64,000 nt of DNA from Parus major (taxonomy: Eukaryota; Chordata; Aves; Passeriformes; Paridae). The stretch lies in contig NC_031770.1 in the NCBI RefSeq assembly GCF_001522545.3, positions 94,588,851 through 94,652,850 of the forward strand, read 5' to 3'. Both the position numbers and the translations under genes were made by a program. Of this stretch, positions 41,807 to 55,700 are shown one piece after another (the stretch's first letter is position 1; each line of letters starts with the position of its first letter). The notes under the pieces were generated by a model, which did no database searches, had not been told where the DNA came from, and worked only from the letters and a program-made list of their open reading frames with translations.

Positions 41807-44800
41807 GGATATTGTGTCATGTTAAAATCATTGTCAAAGGAGTACACAAGCTATTAACACAGTAGATGCAACTTATCACTTAGAAAATCCCATTTTAAAT
41901 ACTGCAGAAAATTCTTACATGGTGATTTTATTTCACAAAGAATAGAATTTTCTAGATAATGATGAGTAAATCAGCATATGAGCAGGTATGATGTATTTAG
42001 ATATGCTGAAAATCCTGAAAATTAACAATTTAATATACATTTATTTTTGTGCATCTTGCACTCACTTCTGTGTAAATTTTATCATGGACTGAACAAATTA
42101 ATTCCCTCAGTTTACCTCAGGGATTATTCCACACTTTGAAGAATTGGATAGGATAGCTCAATGCTCAATGGCCATTTTTCTACTTCTAAAATCAAAGAGA
42201 ACCCTCCCTTCCATTTTTCCGAACATTTCCTTCAAAATAATTGTGAATCATTGCCACTTCATGATGGTTGCTTGGCAAAAAAGGTCTGTTAACTCCCTTA
42301 GGAAACAAGTCCCCATCAGACCATAAATGCTGGTTTTCTCTTACACCCATCCCCTTAGACAGAGCACTTTGGTGAGGATTTTGGATCGCTTGTTTAGGTA
42401 CAGGGTCACCAGTGTCGTGTAATAGAGAGTCATGTGGACTATAGAGGTCACTAGATAGGTGTAAGAAATATATGCATCTTAAAAATAAATACATGCAACC
42501 ATTACAGTAACAAAAACTTTAACTCATATAAATATCAAATATTTCACATTTGAAAGAAAATACATGTAATAAAGGAATACTTTTTTTCAGTGGAAGTTTC
42601 CTTCCTGCCTTCAGCTGGAAATTCATGTATTCTATAGAGATATTTAACTAATTTGCTCTCAAGTTTACAAGACAAAAAGGAAGTATGGGTTTTCTGCCTG
42701 ATTGCCAGAGATTTTATTCAGGGCCCAAGAGAGAAATGTGTTCATGTAAGTCATGATCCTGTGCGTGCTTCCTTGGTGTGCTGTGCCAAGACTGATGCAA
42801 CAAGCCTTGGGAATCTTCACTGAAGACCCAATGTGCTAACTGAGATCTGAGATAGCAGCCATCACCCTGACAGTCTGGCAAGCTGACTAGAAGAATTCTC
42901 TGAATCTGCTGGGAGAGTCAAAGATATCCTGTAAAGAGTGAAGCATTTCCTGATATCTTGCCCAAACCACAAATGTTAGTTTTCATGTGGATTCATTTGT
43001 AGCTAGCACTCACAAGGATTGACCTTGTGTAACAAAATCTACCTAGAAAAAAATAAAATATTTTCTAGGATAACATCACCAAGGTTATTTTTGATGTCCT
43101 GTAAAAGGAATACATTTAGTGAAATCCTGTCCTTAAACTGTAGTCACATATTATACCTGCTGATCTTATTAAGGAAGATTTCCAAGTAAATTGGTCATGA
43201 GTGTTCCTTGGGACACTTGTGTTTTCAGGAGCCACAACTAACTTCTCTGTTTATTCAGTTTGCTTGCACTGGGCACTTGTGTAAATAAACAAAAATTAGG
43301 ACAGAGGCCTGCGACATTACAGAGAATAGGATTTTTTCCTAATGAAAATATACTGTTCAGTGCTGGCATACCGAACTGTAGTAAGATGACATTACTGAAA
43401 CTGATCTCCTGATCTTGTACCTTAGACACCAAACTCCCTCTTAACACACAAAATCCAGAACTACAGGAATATTATTTGATTATCTAGGTGGAAATCCTGC
43501 CCCAACAAGAGTTTCCCAGGACTGACCATGATGTGTCAATGACATCACCGCATTGACTTAGCAGAGAGAAGATTCCAGCTTTGTCTTATCTCTTGTTAAG
43601 AGATTTTTGTGGGCTTTCAGAATGGAAAAAGGCTACCTGTTTGGCTGAAGATAGGAAGACAAAACAGAAAAAAACAGTCCACTTAGGTAAGCAGTTTCTA
43701 CAACACTTTTCCAAGATCATACCTTATTAAGATCTTAAATTGTAAGTATTTAAATTTTCTATAATCCCATAGGAAAATTAAGATGATGATTTTAAAACAG
43801 CTGAAATGAGCTGGCACAGTCACTGCCATCAGCTTTCTTCAGACCAGACTTAGTACTAATATCTTGTTTGTTTTGCAAGAACCTGCGAAAATAACATTTT
43901 CTGCTGAAGTCTGGGATTAACCCTCTAGTTTGTACTTAGGAATAAGCAGTCAACTACTCAAGATTTGATTTACAAATAAATGTGTAATTGTTGTGGCATT
44001 TCCATTTTCTTCTATTCTATCCCTTTTATATTTACTATTTAAAGTAGAAGTTAATTTTAAAGTACCATGTAAGCAACTTTTCTATGCATAAATATTCTAA
44101 TAGTCAAAAAAAAAAATAAATATTACGGATTTTAAGGTGGTCATAGCTAAATACTGCTAATGTGAAGGCTTCTAGAAGACAGGTAAGATGGTTTGCAGGG
44201 TTTCTAGTGGAGAAGCAAAATCATAACCAGTAATTCAGGACAGAACAGAGACACACTCCTTTCTAACAGCTTGTAGACAAGTGATGCTACAAAGCCCACC
44301 AAGGCTGGTATTTGCAGTGTTAGTCTTAACAGAGACACCAAGGCATGAATGAACTCAGATCTTCATCTGTGTTTAAGTAATTTTCCAGAGCTGTGGTGGA
44401 GTTCAGAGGCGCTAGGAAGTTCTCACATCTGCCAAGCACGGCTGTTCTGCAGGCCAAGGCATTTTATTTTCCAGTGGTGCAAATCCAGCACTAAAATATG
44501 CAAAGTTCCTGACCACAGCTATAGCTTCATGTAGCCCAAACTCTTTAAACTTCTAATATAAACAGTTTCCCAACCATATTTTTTTCTGCTCTTTCATAAG
44601 TGTGGGCTATTCTTGTTTTAATCTAATTTAAATTAGAGACAGAACTAAGGGTTGCAATACAGGAAAGCTGAAAGGGAAAAGAGAGACAAGATTATCACTA
44701 GGAACACACAACCTGCACCGTGTATAAGGATTGTATGTCAGGATTTACACACTGTGTAGACTTTCTATCAAAGCCTCTCTCTAAGCTCTTGTACCTTTAA

Positions 44801-44931
44801 ATAGTGCATCTAGAGCAAAGCAAACAGCAGCCGATATGGGAGGGGAAAGGCCAGAGACCATAACCAGGTTCTTTTCATTTGTGAACATCTTCTCACCCCA
44901 GAAGGGAAGCAGCAGCTCAGCCTTAGTATAT
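41807..44931. other. Intergenic, no supported gene
   Basis: AT-rich. I see no exon or identifiable repeat between the solo LTR and the tandem duplication. Confidence 0.6.
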
Positions 44932-45149
44932 GAAAATTTGTTTTTCTTTTGATTTCTTATTCTCTCAAGTGTGGTCAGTCATACTTGGCAAATTATTGCT
45001 ACAAGGAAGCTACAAGATGCATTCACCTGTAGCTGCACCAGAAAATTTGTTTTTCTTTTGATTTCTTATTCTCTCAAGTGTGGTCAGTCATACTTGGCAA
45101 ATTATTGCTACAAGGAAGCTACAAGATGCATTCACCTGTAGCTGCACCA
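44932..45149. repeat. Perfect 109-bp tandem duplication (two copies)
   Basis: Copy 1 is 44932-45040 and copy 2 is 45041-45149. Both run from GAAAATTTGTTTTTCTTTTG to TAGCTGCACCA with no difference that I can find. The absence of divergence implies a recent event or an assembly artefact. There is no open frame across it. Confidence 0.95.
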
Positions 45150-47660
45150 GAACTCTGTACTAGATCACATAACCTGAAACCTTAAGGATATTACTTTTGA
45201 TAAAGAAAATTAATACAATTACTGATAAATGTGGCTTATTTTCTAGACTGCTTATCTGAATAGAGTAACATAGTTAAATGCAAAATAATTCATGGGGAAT
45301 AAAGAATATGACTCCTATTAAAAAAATTCAGACCCATAACATAACTAAAAGCAGCTCCAAGATCTGGCTGGACATGAATTCTTAGTGTCATTTAGCAAAG
45401 AAGAGTCATCTTACACTGCAAATGGCACCCATCTAAACCTTGTACTTTTGAAATTAAAACAAAAAGAAGGCTGATCCGTTTTAAAAATGAAACTATCAGT
45501 TAGGATGAGCAGTTCTGTAGCAGAAAACAAAGCTATTGCAGGCTGAATCTTTTTGTGAGAGTAGGTAACCCTCACTACTTTTTAAATTATGGTGATGTGG
45601 AAGTAACATTTTAAAACTTTCCATCAAGACTGGAAGTCTTTTTAAGACACTATTCAAACACAAGGCAGTGTTTTAATGCAAGAAACTCTGGATAAACTGA
45701 GTTTACTAGACAAGGCTACAGTGACTTTAAAGTTAAATCAGGGCTTTAATGGTCTGTTAATCTAAAGCAGTAGGTAGGAGCCACGCCCCTTTTTATCACT
45801 CCCAGTGTGCAAAATCCTTGAACTCAAAAAAGTGAGGTGACATTTTCTGATCTGTATCTGCAAATAAAATAAAAAATACTAGCTGCTTGTGAAGTAGGAT
45901 TTGGGGTAAAAATAGCATTCCACTGCAAAGAAAAAGAAAAAAAAGAAGAAAACAAAAAGTAAGAACATAAGATGAAGGTTTTAAAATCTACATTAATGTT
46001 TGCCTATAGCAGAAACAAGCTGTCCTTTTCTAATTGCAAGGCACCTATTGTTTGGTATTGCCTGAATTGATTGTTGATATAAAAGAAAACCCAAATAATC
46101 CCACAGCAATATTTAAACACTCTCAATATAAGAGAACAGCCTGGCAACATGTAAGGGTGTATGAAAACATGCCAAGGCATTTCAGATGGAAGAAAACATT
46201 TATTCTACTCCTACAATGTCTCCAGTCTGCTGTACTCCATTCAAGAAAGCTATTTCCACAAAGTCTTTTCTGTGACAACACTGGAATTTTTAAATAAAAA
46301 TGTAGGTTGCCAAATAACTGATTTTCACCCACAGGCAGAGAAAATCATTGATTAAAACAGCTTAAGTATTCCTTCAGCAACTGGAATTCCTCTCTACATA
46401 TGAGAATTGTCACACTTACCTCTAGGTGTAGCAAGAAGATGACTTTCTCCAAAAAGAGTGACCTAGGAAAGAGCAAGCCCTCAGCTTGTTGTCTCCTAAC
46501 AGAGTTCCATGGAAGTTTGAAATCGATGTTACTGAAATCTATAATAGTGCCAAATCTGCCACCCAAGCACAGGAAAGGAACAGGAACCCCCATATGTCCC
46601 TCTGGGAAAAGTTTTTAATTGGCTGACTCTGAATCTTTCTCCAAATCATCCCATTTGGGCCTCTCTTGTCCTTGTTCACCAGCCAGGACCTGCCATTCTG
46701 GGTCAGGCTGATTATTTGCCCTAATAAACACCTTGACCTTCAGTCCTGAGTTCATATATAAGTCCTTTAGCTGTGAAAGCAGGTAGGATAGAAAAAAAAT
46801 AAATCTTCATTGCAAGAAAGGCAATGCACAGAGTGGAGGTTGGGAACTAAAACCAGCCTTACTACCGCTAGTAGCTGGTTCAATAAATGATGAAATTGTT
46901 TCCCAGTGGCCCAGGGCTCTCTATCACAGTCTAGTAAATATCTTTGGTATAATTAATCTGTTCCTATATTCTTAATGAATTTTTGTATTTGCCTGAAAAA
47001 AATTCAGAGGCCTTGATGAAATCTTTCCTTTTTTCTCCCTGCTGACACAAAACTTTTCTCTGGACAACTCCTGACTATTTTTTTTTTCTTCCTCTGGACA
47101 CCTTTTTCATGCTTATCTCTGTGAACAAAGACATGAAAACACTTTGCCATTTCAATTCTTGGAATGGCTGCACAGCAGATTAACCAATTACAGCATCTCA
47201 TAAAGATGTAAGTAGATAAGGAGATTTGTTTTGGCAACTCAGCAACAGCACATGAGTTGTGGGAATGTAAAGTTGTATCACCGAGGCAGGCATCAAAAAA
47301 TACAAACATCTTTACCAAATGCAATGATTAAGTTTATTCCTTTATTGAAGGAATTTCTGTTCTGTTTGTTCCATTTCCAAATCTAAACAGATATTCAATT
47401 CATATATTTTCAGTTAAACACAGCTAGCCAGATCTTCTTGTGACTTAGACATATCTGATCTGTACTCTGCTCCATCTGTTAGCAGGCTGTAATGCTTAAA
47501 CCCCATGAAAGGACCATTCATAACACTGCCAGCTGGACAGCAAATACATCGGGCCCAAAAGAAAAGGAGAAGTGTGCTGGAGGTGCAGATGTTTCCCTGC
47601 CATGTCATAGCAGGCTAAGTGGGAAAAAAAGGAAAGTAAAGGAACTACGTCATGAAAGAC
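45150..47660. other. Intergenic, no supported gene
   Basis: AT-rich. A segment at about 46620-46790 contains CCTAATAAACACC and a GC-richer body that could be a decayed LTR, but there is not enough to call it. Confidence 0.55.
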
Positions 47661-47919
47661 AGAACTCAAGGAAATGGCCTTAAGCTGTGTCAGGGGAGGT
47701 TTAGGTTGGGTATCTGAAAAAGGTTCCTCACCCAGAGGGTGGTTGGGCACTGGAACAGCTCCCCAGGGAAGTGGTCCCAGCACCAAGCCTGACAGAGCTC
47801 AAGAAGCATTTGGACGGTGCTCTCAGACACAGGGTGTGACTCTTGGAAATTTGGGGGCAGGAGCTGAACTCAGTGATCCATGTCATGAGCTCCCTTCTAA
47901 CTCATTCTGTGGTTCTATG
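47661..47919 (+). mobile_element. CR1 LINE 3' UTR fragment
   Basis: The order is AACTCAAGGAAATGGCCTTA, GTCAGGGGAGGTTTAGGTTG, GGTTCCTCACCCAGAGGGTG, TTGGGCACTGGAACAGCTCC, CCCCAGGGAAGTGGTCCCAG and finally CATTCTGTGGTTCTATG, the CR1 terminal repeat. It is 5'-truncated and contains no coding sequence of its own. Open frames crossing it on either strand are repeat-derived. Confidence 0.9.
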
Positions 47920-50900
47920 AGCTAAGCATCCAGGACAATTGCAAAACAACAGTCTGGTATTCTTAGTATGCCTGCTTTAAAATATGCTGTTAAACAAGAA
48001 CCCTGCCTTTTCATGACTCAGAACAATCTCCTGATTAGGTACATCATAATGCAAAGCTGTTCAGGACAGTATTAGTGTTGAGCAATTTATTAAGCATTTA
48101 GCAATTTATTGGTTCACACTGGTTTTAATAAGGATAATGTTTCATTCCCCTGGGAGCCTGACAAAGTTCCAGCTTGAATGAGATATGTGCGTATGCTCTT
48201 ATTAGTATTTCTTTGTTTACACAGTTTATTCACATATTGAATCTCATTTTTTCTTATACAAAACAAAAATTAGTGAATTCTGAAATATATTTCACTGAAC
48301 CCCATGTTGTAGATGAGAGACCATTAGAGGACATTATGTCATCTTTTCTTCTACTGGTAATTTTATAATTTTATTACACAGTATGTGCATCACTAAAACT
48401 ATTTTAACAATACGACAAAAGAATAATGCAGATGTTTTGAGAAAATTAGTCAAATATACCAGCTTTTGATACCTTAATCTAGTTGTCAGACTAAAACCAT
48501 GGAACACTCCAACATGTCTAATGATCTATCTGCAAAGATTACTAATTTGGTATATACTATAGGCAAAAAGCATGAAGCTAGTTGGGGATTGGAAAGAAAA
48601 TATGAGGAGAAATACTTTAGATCACATAATGATATATGCTGTGGCAGCAAAATATTATATTACAAAGTTAATGACTGTGGGAGGTCATTCCCCATAAAGA
48701 CAGCTTTAATCATACTGCAGCCAAATGATTCTTATCTTAATGAACTAAAAGAAAAAAGTCAATTTACTTGATTTATTTTAAATGTAACTGAGTCTTCATC
48801 AAAATATATCAGTATCAGTGCAAGGGGTTTTATTCTAAATGTCTACACTTTGTGGTTTGTTGGGAAACTTCTAGGCAATTAACACGAAGTGTGGGTAAAC
48901 AGCAGTATATTTCAGCTGCCTGCAGGAAAATACACAAATGACCCATTGCAGTTTTGCTTTTCTAGATTTGCCTTATGAAAAACTATAAACTATATAAACT
49001 ATAGTGAAGTGCAATTAACTGCAACCTGAACATGATTCTTTACTTTGTCTCTTGTAGTCCATCTTTAACTTCTCCCATATCACTGTAAGGTAACTTAGAA
49101 TTATTCATTTCAGTGATATTGTATCACAAAATTCTTCAAATGAATTTCAAGTAAATCTGACAAAGGAACTGACCTAGTGTCCTAGAGATCCTAACACCTC
49201 ACCAAACCATGAGAATAACTCATCATGTGTCCAGCAGTAATTCATATCCCAGGATAAAAAGAAAAAATGAGGTTAAGAAGGTCTCTTGCAAAGAATTGTT
49301 TTGAGCTGAGATTACATGAACCTGAATATCTGTTGGTAAAGTGATGCAAAAAAAGAATGAATGTAGAATCAAGCGCTTGGGAAGGTAAATCATGACTGGA
49401 TATATTTGGAGACAGTGAGGAACTGTCTTAACAGTTAGAACAAGCTTCAATTTGTATGCATTTGTAGTTAACTGTTACATTCCCATTAAAAAAAAAAAAA
49501 AGTTCAGCACTAAGGTCTAAAAATGCATTTGCTAAGAAATAAATATATTTTAAAATATCCTTCCTAAACTATGGTATCTTTTCCAATCATCTAGAAGAAA
49601 ACAGTGAACACATACTTTAATTCTATGTGTTGTAATATTACATAAACTACTGAATCTACATGACTCATTAGCCCTTTGCTTACTTCTCAGAAACAGTCTT
49701 GATTATGACAATCCTGCTTAAGGTAAGTAATATGGATCTTATCAATGCCTTCACATTGAAACTTCAGCAAATAATCTAAAGAACACATGTACAAGAAGAA
49801 ATCTTGAAATTTACTTGGAAATGTGGCCCATTTTATTTTAACTGAAAAGCATTCATTTTACAGTGCAAACAGTTCTTTGGTAAATTTACTGATTAAAATA
49901 ACAACAACGATGACTTTGTTTTAGGTAACATTAAAAAAGAAAATAAATATCTCAAATTTGCATAATATTACAGCAATATTCTCACAGTGGCTACTGAGGA
50001 AATGGTCACCTAGCCATTGGCCACTGTTTCAGAAATGTTAAAATCGAAGCTGATTCTAGAGACACTGCATTAAAACTGAACTAGTAAAAATCCATGACTG
50101 ATTACATTTTAGAATGTGGATAAAGACCTGTTTTTCCTGATTTATAAACAGATAGATGGTGGAAAATAACTCAATATTAGACATTTTACACTTGTTTAAG
50201 CATATCCAGACACCTAAGCCCATTTTATATACCATATGAATAAACAGTGAACAGTGAAGAAAACCTCCAACTCTACTCTGGAGGTTGGAGAAAAGGAACA
50301 ATCAGATATAAGGTACTATTTTATAATGTATAAAATTGAAACTCTCTTCTCCTATAAGCGGAAATCTTGAGAAAGTTTATTTAATATAAAATTGAAAAGA
50401 AAGAATGCAAGTAGTAACCAGTTGGATGTATTACTGCCTTATTTAACTGTTTGGACAGTTAAATTATATTTGGTTTAGCTCTGCAACCCTTCCTCTTTGA
50501 GGAATTTCTGCTATAGGTCAATGGGAGCTCCATCTGAGTTGGAATTTCAGGGCGAGACATGTGGTATGGACTCTCAAGAAAAGTCAACAAAACACAGAGT
50601 ATCAAAGAAACACAGGAATGACAATCTTTAGGAACCATATGATACTCAAATGTGCTCGCCACACAATTTCTAGAAGTATTAACAAAGACTATTACATAAA
50701 TCAAAACATTGTATATAAAATCAATTAAAATATTCTTAAAAATATAAATTGCAATTCCATGTGTACCACACACCTTTAACACAGCACTCACATGTACATA
50801 TTGCTTCTACCATAGTATGAAACAAAGTTTCCATAGTAAGCTTTAAAGTTACACCAAAGTTGGAATGTGTGTCATGGTAATATTTTATCAAATTAGAAAT

Positions 50901-51988
50901 TATTAATGTTAGTAATCAGAGAAATTATGTGCCAAAATATGATAGTGGATTTCTTATTGCTGTGCTAGGTTAGTTATTAGACAGGCATTTGTCCTACCAT
51001 GCAATAATTAAGTACTCAGTCTGTTTGTATATTCTGAAATGCTTAACATATGAAGGTTTAATTTTGTGCAGAATTCTCTGATACCCCAATCACTGTCCCT
51101 TGAATTTGAATTGCTTTAAACACAGAAATCAGCGAACCATGTAACTAGCACTAGGTTCTAGTGAGTCCTGACTTCTAAGGACTAAAGGACAGGGCAACAA
51201 CCTCTAACAAATGAAGTATTCAGGGAAAGAATCAATTCTGAATAAACAGAAAAAAAAGCTGTAAAATGAGGTATGATTGTTGTCCTTCACTCAATATAAT
51301 TCCTGGTCAAAAATATGCAGTTTGCATCCTAAAAAGTACACAACTTTGAAATGCTAGTGTAGACATATATTCTATAATGTTAAACATTTAAATGGGAGAT
51401 AAAGTTCACTGCCAGATCATTTTTAACATGAATGATAAAAATATTGAGGTAAAAATATATATTCATTAGATGAAACTGGAAAAGAAAAAATAGAAATCAA
51501 ATACCTTGTCAGAAAAAGTAGTCAATCCACAATTAATCATGCTGCTTGATTTTGATTTTTTTTTTCAACAGTGCCACAATATAGGCAGGCACATATGTCT
51601 ATTGGCAATATGCACAGTGAATCAGTAGGAATCTTTGTATACAAAATGGCATGTGACATCTTTTCACATTTTCAAAACAGGGCCATACAATTACATGAGC
51701 TGATCAGAGATCAAGAGATGCATGCTTTCAAGCTGACCTGGATGGTTAAGCTACAAAGATTTAAAATAAATGAAACAAACAAACAAAAAAATGTTGTCAA
51801 GCAATTACAAATGTTTTGACAAAAAAAGATTAGGCTAATTTTGAAGATCAAATGCTACTCTGTCATGCATGTTTCCCTAGAATGAGGAACGCTGTCAATT
51901 ACATCTATATGTGTATCTATAATACACATTCAGTTGCTTTTGCTTTCTTCCAATTACAGTTATTTATATTTCCTTACTAATTCTAGCT
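47920..51988. other. Intergenic, downstream of PXDN; no supported gene
   Basis: AT-rich, no recognisable repeat or exon. Part of it could belong to a longer PXDN 3' UTR if the signal at 51994 is not the main one. Confidence 0.55.
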
Positions 51989-51994
51989 TTTATT
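51989..51994 (-). promoter_or_regulatory. PXDN: Candidate polyadenylation signal AATAAA for PXDN
   Basis: The minus-strand sequence reads GCAATAAAAGC. A GT-containing stretch follows about 40 bases downstream. It lies about 660 bases after the stop codon. AATAAA is common by chance in AT-rich DNA, so this is tentative. Confidence 0.4.
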
Positions 51995-52655
51995 GCTTTG
52001 AAAATTTGGTTAATTTTGCTCCTTTAATTAATTTTGCTCCTAAAATTAAGGAAAGTATGTTGAAAGGTGTCAAGTAGCTTTCTTTATCTCCTTGCTGGTC
52101 CAGGCCCAGCAGTGATAGTGTGATTTAACAGAATCATGCATTGATGTTTGCAGAAACTGGCCTGGCTATGGCTATGCTCCAGGCACAGTGACCTCGTGTC
52201 TTCCTTTTCCTGGCATTTTACTAAATAACAGCAAAAAGTTAAGTATCAAGACAGACTGGTACTAGAAAGGGACAGTAAACTTTTAACGTTGCTAAGTACA
52301 GATAGGAAACAAAGTGTTCAATTTAGACTAAATCCTAAACCCAGGCATTTTGGGTACCTAAAACTACCTGACAGTGTTCTTCTAAAGTAGCACCAGTTCG
52401 AGTTTGTCTAACCTGAGAAGTTAACACAATTAATTTTGACCTGTTTGCTATTTTCCCTTTTGTTAATTTTTGCATTGTGATTTACCTTCATGGGCAGAAA
52501 ATAAAATGATACATTATGTTATACTGTTACAGCACCATTAGAATATTTCAAATCTTGACTTCTTGCTGTTGTTAGGACTGCAGTTACCTGTTTTTGCCAT
52601 CAGCAGGCACTGATATGATTGAGGAGTATGAACCCTAAATTCTTAAAAAGTAGAG
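51989..52655 (-). other. PXDN: Probable PXDN 3' UTR
   Basis: This is non-coding sequence directly after the stop codon, ending at the first clear AATAAA on the minus strand (51994-51989). The extent is inferred only. Mammalian PXDN 3' UTRs are longer, so a more distal polyadenylation site further left is possible. The stretch includes a slightly GC-richer patch near 52090-52200. Confidence 0.45.
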
Positions 52656-52778
52656 TTATGGCTTGTTTTTATTAGTGTTTTGTTGTAAGCAGATTGGACA
52701 GCAATCTCCTTTACCCTTCACAGGTGCTTCACAGTCAGCTGGTGGGCACGACTCTACAAAACAGGTAATCTGACCAGC
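52656..52778 (-). CDS. PXDN: PXDN last coding exon: second half of VWC domain and stop
   Basis: This exon is 123 nt: 40 codons plus TAA at 52658-52656. It starts after CCCGGCACAG|GCTGGT in phase 0. The peptide contains [16 protein letters not shown] and GDCCPICLQ, which supplies the remaining six VWC cysteines (ten in total with the previous exon). The protein ends 10 residues after the last cysteine, in NKNKP. This C-terminus, two residues from the end being Lys-Pro, is typical of PXDN as I remember it. No frameshift or premature stop is seen. Confidence 0.93.
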   Translation of the reverse strand, partial: AGQITCFVESCPPADCEAPVKGKGDCCPICLQQNTNKNKP

Positions 52779-55700
52779 CTGTGCCGGGATAAAAATAACA
52801 GAACAAATACATACTTAGCTACATCTTCCAAACATTTTTCATGTTATTGCAGAAAATATTCTCATTCATTCTCCAAATGTCAGAGTAATTATTATTAGTC
52901 GGGTAAGAAACTGACTAATATGGCAACTCCACATAGTTTGTTTTAGTATAAACTTACTTTAAGAAGGTTAAGGCACTCTCTGTATTACCACAATTTTTGA
53001 TAAAGCAGCATATATGCTTCTGTCTAACACTGAGGTGCCACCGGGGTACCAAGCACTAACTTAATCTTTTAACTACCCTTTTTAAAAATTTCTCTCTGAT
53101 GGAAGAAAATGACAATCTGGTACTAAGTCAAATGAGCTTTTATTGAAGAGAAAGCTCAAAGTGAAGTGCCTCACTTTGCAGTTAAATTTACCCATACATA
53201 AATAAAAATATAAGTATAATAGAAAAGAGCTGGATTGCAAAACAATGTCCAAGGCAGGGATAATATAATTTTCTGGAAAAAACCTGAAGAACCGTAAAAA
53301 AATTTGCAAGTATTACCCAGAAATTAGCAGGCACAAAATTTGAGCTGCTGTTTTAGAAGCAAAATTATCATTTCTATCTCAAAATTAATTTTCACATACT
53401 TACTTTGCATTCGCACACAGTGCAAGGGTCCCTTTTCCAGGTTTCATTGCTGGAATATGATTTACCCTCTTCATCAGTGCAATCAGAATTACTGAGGCGT
53501 GATTCAAGTTTTTTTATCTGAAAACATTAAAAAAAATTAGTAACTGAATCAAAAAAGGTTTTTATTTGTGTAAAGTATACTGGCTTTTCTCTTATAATAG
53601 TCTCTATATAATCCTTGTTATACTTATCTGGGTTTTTCTTCTCACAACTTAGCTTTTATAAACCTAAAAGACTATAAACAAGTAATACATATAGAGATAG
53701 TCTTTCAAAAGAAAGCAAACAGAAAATATATCTTTCCTACCATTGGAATATTCAGCTAGAGCATGCAAAGAAAAAACTTCATGTTTTATATACAGAAAGA
53801 CAAATATAAACTGTCAAAAATGTTTTGGAGAAGAAGTTAATTTTAAAATTTTTTTAAACACCTTAATTAAAAATGTTTACTTGAATTTTTTACTAACTTC
53901 TGTATGGTGTCTATTTCAAAAATGGGATTCCACTATAGTTGAATAGAGTTTACCTGCAAACATTGTAAAGTCTTTTCTAAATGATCTAGATCTTAACTGT
54001 TTGCAGTTGTAGTCTGGCAAATTACTTCTTATGAAGGCTGCATTTTAATCATTGCTTTACACAGATTCTACACATTTCAAATAGCAAAAAAATTTTTATT
54101 AACACTACACTCAAATTTTAAGGGAGAGATTAATTTTGTGTTTAACATACAATGGTTACACAAGGTTTCAGGTTCAAAACTCAAGAGGGTCCAGCTGTAG
54201 AATATTTCAGTATGACTTCAAAAGAACACAGAAATAAAGAATAATAACACCAATTTCTGAGTTTGAGATACTAAGTGGTGGGTTTTGTCTGCAGGGGATG
54301 TTTAAATATTAAAAATGTAACACAGATGGTAAGAAAACATTATTAATTAAATCTGCAATTAGACATGATAGACTACAATTAGTTTATGATAGAATCTTAC
54401 CTGATTTCTGAGGCTTGAAATAGTTTTTTGCATTTCCAAAACAAATTCTTTGAAGTCATTCACTGCGGGTACATTTCTATTTTCATTAGATGCAGATGTG
54501 GTATTACGGAAATACTTACTCTGTTTCACAGAACTGCAACAAATGAATGCCAAGTCAGGATATATTCATCCAACTAATTTTTATTTGACTCGTTATTTTA
54601 GGACACGTAACAAAAATGTAAAAGAACAGTAACCAACAAATATAGGAATATGAACCACAACAGCAGCACACAAGACCAGCTGGTGCTGAAGACAGACTCA
54701 GCACAGGTGAGCTCTAGAGTACTGTCAATATCACCAGCAACAGGGAATTTCTTATACTTTGAAAAATGATGTATTTCATGCAGGGGTACACCAGTGACAC
54801 TATAGAGCATCATCTTGAATTCACCACTGAGCCTCTGTTGTAATGCAGTTAGGAAAAATGGTATGACCCAAAAAATGTACCCCCGAAAATGTAGGTTTGT
54901 AAGTTCTTTCACTTATCTTGTTCTCCCCAGTTCCCCTTATTGGTTGTTTAAATTCCCTCCACCCCTTTCCCCCCTGTCTTTAAAAAGGAGTGCTTATTGA
55001 TACCTCTTCCTCTTTCCCTCCTGCCATCTCACCCCGAAGGATCCCAAGAAATAAAGCTGTAACTACTGTCTCAGCAAAGGGAAAGAGCCTCGTTTTTAGG
55101 ACCTTCTTTGGCAAGCTAATCTAACTCCACTGTCTCCCTGGCTGCTGTGGGGTGGACAGTAGTGGCAGAGAGGCAGGGGGCATTAGAAATTACAGCAAGC
55201 CTCCAATACGAAAGCAGACTAAAGTGAAAGAGTCTTAAAAGTGTTCCCCCGCCAATATGAAATTCACATTTCACTTTCTGAACCATAGATTCCTCCTCTG
55301 TGGCCTTGGTAGCAAAACAGAAAGTTAGGTTTCATAAATACATGAGAAGAACTTCTAGATATGAACATATATTTAATTAACATTTGACGTCAATACGACT
55401 TACAGTACACAAAATTGAAAGTCTTTTGTCTCTAGCACTTTCCAGTTGATATCTCATAACAGATATATCACACAAAATTGTGTTAATCAATTCAATCTGT
55501 TTATGAGAAAGAGTAACAAAAAGAACTGTCTGTAACTAAAAATCTATTTATCTGATAACTACTTGAAAAAACAGGTATTCAAAAGCATGGCTAACACTAA
55601 TTTTTAAGTCACTTATTACATTAAGATCCTTGAATCCATTTACTTTTTTGAAGATTCTTGAATTCATTAATAATTACAGGCATTACTATTTTGTTAACAT

